NCBI GenBank assembly: GCA_964549595.1
Contig: CAZJWK010000117.1
Coordinates: 1-7,796, forward strand
Source: CAZQQN01 sp964549595
GTDB lineage: Bacteria; Bacteroidota; Bacteroidia; CAILMK01; CAYYUA01
Direction: 5' to 3'
Length of the DNA stretch: 7,796 nucleotides
Part shown: positions 1-5,385 of the stretch, in pieces
How positions within the stretch are numbered: the first letter of the stretch is position 1
Layout: each line of letters begins with the position of its first letter
Program-made: the position numbers and the translations under genes
Notes under the pieces: generated by a model
The model's database searches: none
Seen by the model: the letters and a program-made list of their open reading frames with translations, nothing else
Told to the model about the DNA's origin: nothing

Positions 1-3
1 CTT

Positions 4-36
4 TTTGCTCAAGGCTTGCAGCTTTTATTTATCTTG
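4..36 (+). promoter_or_regulatory. Weak candidate Bacteroidota promoter for the small lipoprotein
   Basis: TTTG at 4-7 and TATCTTG at 30-36 resemble the Bacteroidota -33 (TTTG/TTG) and -7 (TAnnTTTG) elements. The -7 copy lacks one T and the spacer is 22 nt, slightly longer than the usual 19 or so. Transcription from it would start near 42-44 and leave a leader of about 28 nt. The assignment is by pattern only, and an upstream gene outside the window could equally be the source of the transcript. Confidence 0.22.
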
Positions 37-71
37 GACATTCGGAATTGGGGGATTTTTAATTTTTGCCT

Positions 72-230
72 ATGGTTCGTTTTCTATCCCTATTGTTAAT
101 CTTTGCAGCGTTATCGCTAACCTCCTGTAGCCAAGATGCTTGTCCGGTGGCAAACGATGGGCGTCAGGAACAGCCGGACTACAAAAAAGATGATGACTAC
201 GAGTCAATGGATAATTACCCGTATGATTAA
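72..230 (+). CDS. Small predicted lipoprotein, 52 aa, function unknown
   Basis: ATG at 72 opens a 52-codon frame ending in TAA at 228-230. The N-terminus is a compact lipoprotein signal: M-V-R, a hydrophobic stretch (residues 4-16), then the lipobox L16-T17-S18-C19, so Cys19 would be lipidated after signal peptidase II cleavage. The mature part is only 34 residues, with one further Cys (Cys24) and a strongly acidic, tyrosine-rich tail (residues 32-52: many D/E, Y37, Y43, Y49, Y51). The residue after Cys is Ser and there is a single acidic residue at +3, so the acidic surface-export signal of Bacteroidota lipoproteins is at best weak. I recognise no family. The case for a real gene is the well-formed signal plus lipobox followed directly by a hydrophilic tail, which is unlikely by chance in so short a frame. 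It stands alone, convergent with the TonB-like gene. Confidence 0.68.
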   Translation: MVRFLSLLLIFAALSLTSCSQDACPVANDGRQEQPDYKKDDDYESMDNYPYD

Positions 231-492
231 TTTTAGTAAAAAATGGGTTTGGGTTAAACGCCCTAAGTTTAAGCCATAAAAGCAGAAATTTCAATCGCAA
301 TTAAGTTTGCCCTTTTTCGGCCACTACCCTGATGACGAATAAAATACTCTCTTTAAATGGGTGGCTGTAAAATCCAATATGATAATTGGCAAGGGCGCTA
401 TTGATAATTCATTGCATTATTTTGACCGTTGCCTACTTTTTAAGTCATGTTAATCAAATGGCCATTGTTAAGGTTTTTTAAAACTTCCGTAA
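231..492. other. Convergent intergenic region without a supported gene
   Basis: This 262-nt gap lies between the 3' ends of the small lipoprotein gene and the TonB-like gene. Apart from one imperfect hairpin (251-275) I see nothing definite. The longest open stretch is on the minus strand at 304-408, about 35 codons, but it has no ATG, GTG or TTG start that would give a credible product and no recognisable motif. Confidence 0.6.
251..275. terminator. Imperfect hairpin, possible weak terminator between convergent genes
   Basis: Arms GGGTTAAAC (251-259) and GTTTAAGCC (267-275) pair over six A/T-rich base pairs and, beyond one G-G mismatch, two G-C pairs. The loop is 7 nt. It begins 21 nt after the lipoprotein stop codon. 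On the plus strand no T-run follows the stem. On the minus strand a run of six T lies a few bases beyond it (complement of 238-243), so it could act on minus-strand read-through from the TonB-like gene, although that gene ends about 220 nt upstream. The stem is weak and a terminator role is inferred from location. Confidence 0.25.
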
Positions 493-924
493 TTACTCCT
501 TTAATAGCCTAAATCTCAAAGGCAGGTAAATCCAGGTATTTACTGCTTCCCCGTTTTTATAACCTGGTTTCCAGCGGGGCATCTTTTGCAATGCCTTTTT
601 CACCTGCTTATGAACAGAAGGACACAAAGAATCTACAATACGGATTCTCCGTATGGAACCTTTTTTGCTAACCATAAACTTGGCCGTCATTACTCCTTCT
701 AAAGAATCTTTCAGGGCATTTTCCGGGTAATTTACTTCCGAATGGATGTAACTTACCAAGCCCTTACGACCGCCGGGAAAAGCCGGGGAACGGGTAACTT
801 CGTGAAAAATGGTATCAGGCGATTTTGAAATGTTCAAGGGACCTTTCACCTTTTGGCCTTTACCCGGTGATAAGATTAAACTTAATAAAATACACGTCAG
901 GAGTAAAAATTTTCCATAAAACAT
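493..924 (-). CDS. Exported TonB C-terminal-domain protein (energy transducer TonB-like), 143 aa
   Basis: The protein starts with a hydrophobic signal or anchor segment (residues 5-19) followed by PGKGQ, a typical end of a Bacteroidota signal peptide. It then has a TonB_C-type domain over about residues 47-143. Visible hallmarks are FPGG (49-52), YPENA (66-70), the G-x-M-x-A-K-F-x-V-x-K-x-G-S-I strand pair (77-91), and the late W118-K-P-G-Y plus a terminal beta strand. In canonical TonB this domain contacts the TonB box of outer-membrane receptors and passes on the energy of ExbB/ExbD. Here there is no Pro-rich periplasm-spanning linker and no ExbB/D gene beside it, so energy transduction is uncertain and the protein may be a stand-alone TonB_C module. 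ATG at 924 is preceded by an AAAGGAAAAGG purine run that can serve as ribosome binding site. The nearest neighbour, the glycosyltransferase gene, ends 132 nt upstream. Confidence 0.87.
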   Translation of the reverse strand: MFYGKFLLLTCILLSLILSPGKGQKVKGPLNISKSPDTIFHEVTRSPAFPGGRKGLVSYIHSEVNYPENALKDSLEGVMTAKFMVSKKGSIRRIRIVDSLCPSVHKQVKKALQKMPRWKPGYKNGEAVNTWIYLPLRFRLLKE

Positions 925-941
925 ATCCTTTTCCTTTGCAC

Positions 942-949
942 CGAATCTA
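942..949 (-). promoter_or_regulatory. Candidate -7 element for the TonB-like gene
   Basis: On the minus strand TAGATTCG matches TAnnTTTG with one C for T. It sits 17 nt before the ATG at 924, which would leave a very short leader that still contains the purine-rich ribosome binding site. No clear TTG is found at the expected -33 distance, so support is limited. The 132-nt gap to the preceding gene leaves room for a separate promoter. Confidence 0.28.
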
Positions 950-1008
950 AGAAATTTTATTGGAAAACGATAAAGATTTTCTGGAAGTCAGGATATAAGG
1001 CTTTTCAG

Positions 1009-1027
1009 TTTTTTTTAAAATTTTTTT
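1009..1027. other. Pure A/T tract (T8-A4-T7) after the glycosyltransferase gene
   Basis: Nineteen consecutive A/T bases, arranged as eight T, four A and seven T on the plus strand, lie 30 nt past the glycosyltransferase stop codon and about 85 nt before the TonB-like start. I see no GC-rich stem beside it, so it is not a standard intrinsic terminator. Such a tract may bend DNA or act as an UP-like element for the TonB-like gene. That role is inference. Confidence 0.3.
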
Positions 1028-1056
1028 GAAGGTAAAGAAAAGACAAGGTTTTTAAG

Positions 1057-2568
1057 CTACCGCTTTTTCTTTTTCAGGATCCTTATTCGTGGGGCATTCT
1101 TGACCGTTCTAAAATGATGTAGACCGGGAACTTCCCTGTTTTGATAAGGGATATCCGGGTAATTGATTCGGGTCATTTTGTATTGGTCCCGCTTTAGGTT
1201 GTCGATCACGTATTTTTTCATGGCCGCATCTGCTTCCTTTATACTGTTTTTCCGCAGTATGATCCAATCGGCCTGTTGTGCGCTTTTGTAACTTTTACCT
1301 GATAGCCCACCGATTACTTTTAAATCCGTATAGAACTTTACCGGTAGATCCCCATAGGGAATGGCTACCGTATCCGAAGATTTGGCATATTGGTTTAATA
1401 GTTGACAAATCCCCTCCATGGGACCTTTGTAATCGTGGCTTAATTGGTATAAATAATCCTTCATATATCCGGTACTCAACCATATTACCATTATACCTAA
1501 TGCCACCAACCAGTGAAAGCGGGAAGCCAAACGGATTAAAAGGGCTACCAGCAAAAAGATAAAGGGAATAATTGGGCCTAAATACCGAAAATAAGGTTGA
1601 TGCACCAATAACGCTATGATTGTCAGGGTTGTCAAAACAAATAGCGCGGGAAGCCCTATTTTTGCCTTGGTAATGGAAAGGTTGCCTTTCCCAAACTTTG
1701 CCAATCCGGCAAAAGTCAAAATAAGCAGTATTACCCATAAAAAGCCCGGAAAGACAAAGTTATTTAAGCTCAGTAAATAAGATTGAAGGGCATTAAAGGA
1801 TTTTGTCATTCCGAAAAGGTTTTCATAACCCTTACTTATACCCGCATACCAGATGGCTGCCGGAATATTAACCAATGAAACCACGCCTATGCCAATAAGG
1901 GTCCTACGCCATTGAGAACGGTCAATAAACAAATGATAAACAATGGCTGTCAGAAAAACTGAGGCACAGTAAAGGTAATGCGTATGAAAAAGCAAAAAAG
2001 TACTAATGGTGAAAATCAGAAAGCCCTTCCTTTCTTGGTTGAGGATTTTCCAGAACCCGAATATACTGCTAATGCTTAAGAAAATCGCCAGTCCATAATA
2101 ACCACACTGAGTGGTTAGCAGTAAAAAAGCCACTGAAAAAGCGAGGAGCAAACCGGTTATAAAGGCTAAAATTTTGTCCCTGAAAAGCCTATAAGCAAGC
2201 AAATAAATGAGTATTACAGAGGCTATGCCGGCCAAAGCAAAAGGGAGCCTTGCTGTAAAGGTGCTGGTTCCCAAAAGGGCAAATGAAGCCGCATTGACAT
2301 AAAACGGAAGCCAGGGGTGCCAGCGCCAAAGGTTATTTTTGCCGTAATCGGTTCCTTCTTCCTGTGAGAAACTATTTATGCCGTCTGTTCCTTTCGGAAC
2401 ACCATGTTGGAGTATGGTTTCACTGATCAAGGCTTTTTGGGCCTCATCCTGCCAGAGGTATCCATCCTTTAAATCAGCCAGAAGTAGAATACCGCTGATT
2501 ACAGTAAGAATGCATAAAGGCGTGAAACGGTATTCCCAGATTTTTTTAAGCCATTGGATAACCCACAA
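1057..2568 (-). CDS. Integral-membrane glycosyltransferase, GT-C fold, PMT_2/ArnT-like (GT39/GT83 type), 503 aa
   Basis: Enzymes of this family move a sugar from a polyprenyl-phosphate carrier onto lipid or protein on the outer face of the inner membrane. The features seen are a first membrane helix (about 15-32), then W39-Q-D41-E42-A with the acidic pair expected at the catalytic base in the first periplasmic loop. The loop ends in W83-HPWLPFY (83-90), the counterpart of the HPPL motif, and TARLPF (105-110) opens the next helix. Roughly ten to eleven further hydrophobic segments follow up to about residue 366. A soluble C-terminal part (about 370-503) ends in KKKKR. Length fits the family. 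The start is TTG at 2568: no ATG or GTG is in frame between the PLP-gene stop and the DE motif, and the TTG is preceded by an A-rich stretch (CTAAAAACA). The gene lies 38 nt after the PLP-enzyme gene on the same strand, so cotranscription is likely. The acceptor and donor cannot be told from sequence. Confidence 0.92.
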   Translation of the reverse strand: MWVIQWLKKIWEYRFTPLCILTVISGILLLADLKDGYLWQDEAQKALISETILQHGVPKGTDGINSFSQEEGTDYGKNNLWRWHPWLPFYVNAASFALLGTSTFTARLPFALAGIASVILIYLLAYRLFRDKILAFITGLLLAFSVAFLLLTTQCGYYGLAIFLSISSIFGFWKILNQERKGFLIFTISTFLLFHTHYLYCASVFLTAIVYHLFIDRSQWRRTLIGIGVVSLVNIPAAIWYAGISKGYENLFGMTKSFNALQSYLLSLNNFVFPGFLWVILLILTFAGLAKFGKGNLSITKAKIGLPALFVLTTLTIIALLVHQPYFRYLGPIIPFIFLLVALLIRLASRFHWLVALGIMVIWLSTGYMKDYLYQLSHDYKGPMEGICQLLNQYAKSSDTVAIPYGDLPVKFYTDLKVIGGLSGKSYKSAQQADWIILRKNSIKEADAAMKKYVIDNLKRDQYKMTRINYPDIPYQNREVPGLHHFRTVKNAPRIRILKKKKR

Positions 2569-2606
2569 TGTTTTTAGTTTAAATGGTTTAAAATATTCGC
2601 CTGGAT

Positions 2607-3890
2607 CTAAGCTTCCTCCAGGGCCTGCTCAATATCAGCGATCAAATCATTGGGATCCTCAACCCCAATGGATAGCCGGATCATTTGATCAGTAAACCCA
2701 TAAGCTTTTTGTTCCTCGGGAGGCACATCCGAATGGGTCATTGTACTGGGATGCTCTGCCAATGATTCCGTACTGCCTAAACTAACGGCCAACTTGAACA
2801 GTTGTAAATGGTTTAAAAAGCGGAAGGCTTGTTTTTCTCCGCCTATAATGTCAAAAGAAATCATGGCTCCGGGGGCAGAACATTGGTTACGATAAACACG
2901 ATATTCTGGTTGGCCTTCTTCCAGGTGGCCCAAATAATATACTTTTTCCACTTTGGGGTGATCCGCCAGGTAATCAGCCACGTAACGGGCATTTTTCATT
3001 TGGCTTGTCATACGGAGCTTAAGGGTTTCAAGGCTTCTTAGTAATAGCCAGCCTGACCAGGGGCCTCCCATGTTGCCCATGAAGGTACGAAGGGTTTTGA
3101 TGCGTTCGATGATTGCTTTTGAGCCAAGGCAAGCACCGGCAATCACATCACTATGGCCACCAATGTATTTGGTTGCTGAATAAATAACCAAGTCAGCCCC
3201 GTGTTGAAGGGGATGTTGCCATAGGGGACCCAGGAATGTGTTATCCACGGCCAGGTAGGCTCTTTGGTCATTCTTTCCGTATTTTTGAGCCAATTCAGCG
3301 CACATATCCATGTCCACAATGGCATTGGTAGGGTTAGCCGGTGTTTCGATGTAAATCATACCCAGGTTGTCTTTCAGCCCGTTTTGCTCGATAATTTGCT
3401 TAATTTCTTCCCGGCTTCCGGGAGCTGTGAATCCATAGGTTTTAATGCCGAACTTGGGGAGGACATGTTTCATGAAATAATCCGTACCCCCATAAAGTGG
3501 TTCACTGTGTATGATGGTTTGACCCGGCTCTAACAATTCCATCATACTGGTAGTGATGGCAGCCATTCCACTCTCGAATACAGAACAAGCTTCGGCCTCG
3601 TCCCATAGCGTAAGGCGATCTTCAAGAATCTCGAGATCCGGATTGTTTAGGCGGCTGTAAATTAAGCCTAAATCCTCTTTAGGGCCTTGTTCGCGCAGGC
3701 CATAAGCGACCTCGAAAAAAGCCTTTCCCTCTTCGGCCGTATTGAAAACAAAAGTGGAAGTTTGAAAAATCGGACTCTTAATGGCGCCTTCGGACCATTC
3801 GGGGTTGTAACCATAGGACATCATCTGGCTTTCCGGCTTAAGCTTACGGCACCTTATGTACTGCTTCTTGCTGGACTCGTTTTTATCCAT
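2607..3890 (-). CDS. Cys/Met-metabolism PLP-dependent enzyme (cystathionine gamma-synthase / methionine gamma-lyase family), 427 aa
   Basis: This is a cytosolic fold-type I PLP enzyme of the trans-sulfuration family. Landmarks in order are Y78-S-R80 (phosphate contacts donated by the neighbouring subunit), S107-G-M-A-A (cofactor phosphate loop), PLYGGT with Y133 stacking on the PLP ring, AVD216NT with the Asp that holds the pyridine nitrogen, and the cofactor lysine in SAT-K241-Y. SLGSTES (370-376), HPSTMTHS (380-387) and the carboxylate-binding arginine in IRLSIG (404-409) follow. All catalytic residues are present and the length is normal, with about 25 extra N-terminal residues. The reaction is open. 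Methionine gamma-lyases usually carry Cys after Y-G at the active-site tyrosine, and here it is Gly135, which argues for gamma-synthase or another gamma/beta-elimination activity. ATG at 3890 is the natural start. The glycosyltransferase gene follows after 38 nt. Met or Cys starvation control is possible but no SAM riboswitch is visible. Confidence 0.94.
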   Translation of the reverse strand: MDKNESSKKQYIRCRKLKPESQMMSYGYNPEWSEGAIKSPIFQTSTFVFNTAEEGKAFFEVAYGLREQGPKEDLGLIYSRLNNPDLEILEDRLTLWDEAEACSVFESGMAAITTSMMELLEPGQTIIHSEPLYGGTDYFMKHVLPKFGIKTYGFTAPGSREEIKQIIEQNGLKDNLGMIYIETPANPTNAIVDMDMCAELAQKYGKNDQRAYLAVDNTFLGPLWQHPLQHGADLVIYSATKYIGGHSDVIAGACLGSKAIIERIKTLRTFMGNMGGPWSGWLLLRSLETLKLRMTSQMKNARYVADYLADHPKVEKVYYLGHLEEGQPEYRVYRNQCSAPGAMISFDIIGGEKQAFRFLNHLQLFKLAVSLGSTESLAEHPSTMTHSDVPPEEQKAYGFTDQMIRLSIGVEDPNDLIADIEQALEEA

Positions 3891-3915
3891 AATGAGGTTT
3901 CTCTTTTGGTTACTT

Positions 3916-3923
3916 CAAAATTA
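3916..3923 (-). promoter_or_regulatory. Candidate -7 element of the PLP-enzyme promoter
   Basis: On the minus strand TAATTTTG is a perfect TAnnTTTG match, 25 nt before the ATG at 3890, within the 144-nt gap after the DUF457 gene. No TTG stands at the usual -33 distance; a 16-nt dyad (3945-3960) lies just upstream of where that element would be. A weak -33 with an adjacent dyad would suit an activated or repressed promoter. This would also drive the downstream glycosyltransferase gene. Confidence 0.45.
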
Positions 3924-3944
3924 AGGGTAATTGTTTTCTTCAGT

Positions 3945-3960
3945 ATTGGTTTTAACCAAT
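3945..3960. promoter_or_regulatory. 16-nt dyad, possible operator upstream of the PLP-enzyme gene
   Basis: ATTGGTTTTAACCAAT consists of perfect 7-bp arms (ATTGGTT and AACCAAT) around a TT centre. Relative to the TAATTTTG element it lies about 22-37 nt further upstream on the minus strand, so a protein bound there would touch the -33 region. As RNA it would form a stem with a loop too small to close without opening pairs, and no T-run follows on either strand, so an operator is more plausible than a terminator. The regulator is unknown. Confidence 0.42.
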
Positions 3961-4034
3961 GCCTCTTGCAGGAGTTAAATTTTGAACAAAGGAGACAAAA
4001 GACCCTTATTGAGGAGTTTATTGGCTTTAGGGCG

Positions 4035-5087
4035 TTACTTTTCTATTCCCTTAAGCCTTTTCCAAAGTTTAGGAAATATTTGAGCCGCCTTATCGATACT
4101 CGGCTCCGGTCTGGAAATGGCGGGTTTCTGGGAGTTCAGCAAAAGTTTTTTATTGATCTTGTAAGAAAATACAAAATTATTGGCTTCCGGAAAATTTGTT
4201 TTCGGTAACCAACCGGCTAATTGTCCGAAGCGTAAGTCGTGGATGACCAAAGTATTATCGGCTTTACCGTTTTCTACAATGTATTCCCCCTGCGTAATGG
4301 TTAACAGTTTTTGAATGATAGGTTTTGAGCGCATTTGGGAAGTCAGTAATTCATGGTTTTTAGGGTAAAATTTGAATTGATCAGGCCTTTGATTATCAAA
4401 TAAGGAATAATAGCTCAGGTAAAAACCCTTCTTTGTCTCAGCGTTTGCGGACCACAAAATGTTATTGAGCGGGGATGGCCTGGTATCGATGTCTTTAAAC
4501 TTAATGGATTGCTCTTTCAAACCGGTTTTAAATTGATGGTGAATAAATTGTTTATTAAGCAATGTTAAGAGTAAATAAGCACTGCTAATTATCAAACCGA
4601 TTTTATTCCACCTTTTTCTGCTTTGGGAGCCTTGTCGCTTAAAAGCAGCGCCCAATAGCCCAATCAGCAATGGTAAGGTATAAATCGGATCTATGACAAA
4701 AACCGATTGAAAGGCTACACGATATTCCAGGGGCCAAAAAAGCTGGGTGCCCCAGGTAGTAAAACAATCCAACAAGGAATGGGTAAAAAGGCTTAAAAAA
4801 AAGAGTAAACCCCATTCACGAAAGCTGATATGGTGGATGCTTTTGTGAATTTTCCGGGCAAGCAGGCTTAACAAAGGGGTGAGCATGATAAAAAATAACA
4901 GGGAATGGCTAATACTGCGGTGAAAATCTACCCTTTCCACGGCATTCATAAATTGGGAGGGAATCACGTCCAGGTCCGGAATTAAACCGGCTACAGCGCC
5001 CCAGATAATGGCTTTATTGCCTATTTTTTTGCCAAGTACCGCTTCTCCTACGGCCGCACCAAGGGTAATTTGGGTTAGTGAGTCCAT
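4035..5087 (-). CDS. YdjM/YbcI-family membrane protein (DUF457, 'membrane-bound metal-dependent hydrolase'), 350 aa
   Basis: The N-terminal half is a membrane domain with the family's conserved polar residues: MDSLTQ at the extreme N-terminus, GLIPDLD (D38 and D40), DFHRSISHS (H56, R57, H61), THSLLD (H103, D107) and TTWGTQ (110-115). These His and Asp residues are the proposed metal ligands. Hydrophobic segments lie at about 26-36, 62-77, 92-106, 134-148 and 163-177. Residues from about 180 to 350 form a soluble C-terminal part, present in longer members of the family, whose role I do not know. Hydrolase activity is a family annotation, and the substrate is not established to my knowledge. 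E. coli YdjM is under LexA control, but I see no LexA-like site here. ATG at 5087 directly precedes DSLTQ, the usual N-terminus, and has an A-rich leader (GCGAAAAAC). The gene stands alone, 144 nt before the PLP-enzyme gene. Confidence 0.92.
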   Translation of the reverse strand: MDSLTQITLGAAVGEAVLGKKIGNKAIIWGAVAGLIPDLDVIPSQFMNAVERVDFHRSISHSLLFFIMLTPLLSLLARKIHKSIHHISFREWGLLFFLSLFTHSLLDCFTTWGTQLFWPLEYRVAFQSVFVIDPIYTLPLLIGLLGAAFKRQGSQSRKRWNKIGLIISSAYLLLTLLNKQFIHHQFKTGLKEQSIKFKDIDTRPSPLNNILWSANAETKKGFYLSYYSLFDNQRPDQFKFYPKNHELLTSQMRSKPIIQKLLTITQGEYIVENGKADNTLVIHDLRFGQLAGWLPKTNFPEANNFVFSYKINKKLLLNSQKPAISRPEPSIDKAAQIFPKLWKRLKGIEK

Positions 5088-5147
5088 GTTTTTCGCTTAC
5101 TGCCTGATACTAAATTTTAAACCCGGAGATGACCTTTTTGTTTGTGG

Positions 5148-5178
5148 CAAATTTATTCTTCAAAGGGTAGAAGAGAAA
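5148..5178 (-). promoter_or_regulatory. Candidate promoter of the DUF457 gene
   Basis: On the minus strand TTTC (5178-5175), a 19-nt spacer and TAAATTTG (5155-5148) fit the Bacteroidota arrangement TTTG-N19-TAnnTTTG, with a perfect -7 element and one mismatch at -33. The start of transcription would fall near 5141, giving a leader of about 55 nt before the ATG at 5087. This is the best-formed promoter candidate in the window. Confidence 0.5.
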
Positions 5179-5211
5179 CTTGTAAGTAAAAGTTTAAACA
5201 TAAAAATTTTC

Positions 5212-5328
5212 TAATAGGGTTGGATTTGTACAAAAAAATGCTTTAATTCGTTGAGGCTTGTGAAGGGGGAATTTTAAGTTATCTGTCAGGAAAAGCATTT
5301 GGATTTTTCAAGGATTTCAACCCTATTA
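5212..5328. repeat. Nested inverted repeats (11, 9 and 5 bp) before the haloperoxidase gene
   Basis: The outer arms TAATAGGGTTG (5212-5222) and CAACCCTATTA (5318-5328) are perfectly complementary over 11 bp. Inside them AAATGCTTT (5236-5244) pairs with AAAGCATTT (5292-5300) over 9 bp. Directly adjoining that left arm, AATTC (5245-5249) can pair with GAATT (5269-5273) around a 19-nt loop. The arms are properly nested, so one RNA could form all three stems. The element ends 57 nt before the ATG at 5386. It may be a structured leader or a paired protein-binding site; no known riboswitch class is recognised. Confidence 0.5.
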
Positions 5329-5385
5329 AATGAAGTAGTAGTGACAACTTAACGTGCTTTTGAGATAAAATTATTACTGACCTGT

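Larger units (their letters stand above)
5088..5385. other. Divergent intergenic region between the DUF457 and haloperoxidase genes
   Basis: This 298-nt stretch holds the DUF457 promoter candidate (5148-5178), an 8-bp GTTTAAAC palindrome (5192-5199), and nested inverted repeats (5212-5328) lying before the plus-strand haloperoxidase gene. I found no convincing TAnnTTTG element for the plus-strand gene. Its start codon is preceded by an AT-rich leader (GATAAAATTATTA about 10-25 nt upstream) without a Shine-Dalgarno sequence. No protein frame here is credible. Confidence 0.6.

Noticed and set aside
11..34. AAGGC-TTGCA-GCTTT hairpin followed by a T-rich stretch, possible terminator of a gene left of the window
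   Set aside because: The stem is only 5 bp including a G-T pair and the T-run is interrupted. No upstream gene is visible to support it.
301..411. Open minus-strand stretch of about 35 codons in the convergent gap, possibly a gene remnant
   Set aside because: It is bounded by stops at both ends and has no plausible start codon or recognisable motif. A stretch this long is expected by chance.
1295..1738. 147-codon minus-strand frame inside the glycosyltransferase gene
   Set aside because: It is the same strand in another frame. The overlapping frame has the membrane-helix pattern and family motifs, while this one has none.
3891..4034. SAM riboswitch or T-box before the PLP enzyme gene
   Set aside because: The gap is 144 nt and shows only the short dyad. 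None of the conserved helices or core motifs of those classes are recognisable by eye.
5192..5199. GTTTAAAC palindrome as an operator
   Set aside because: An 8-bp A/T-rich palindrome is common by chance here and is not repeated nearby in a meaningful arrangement.
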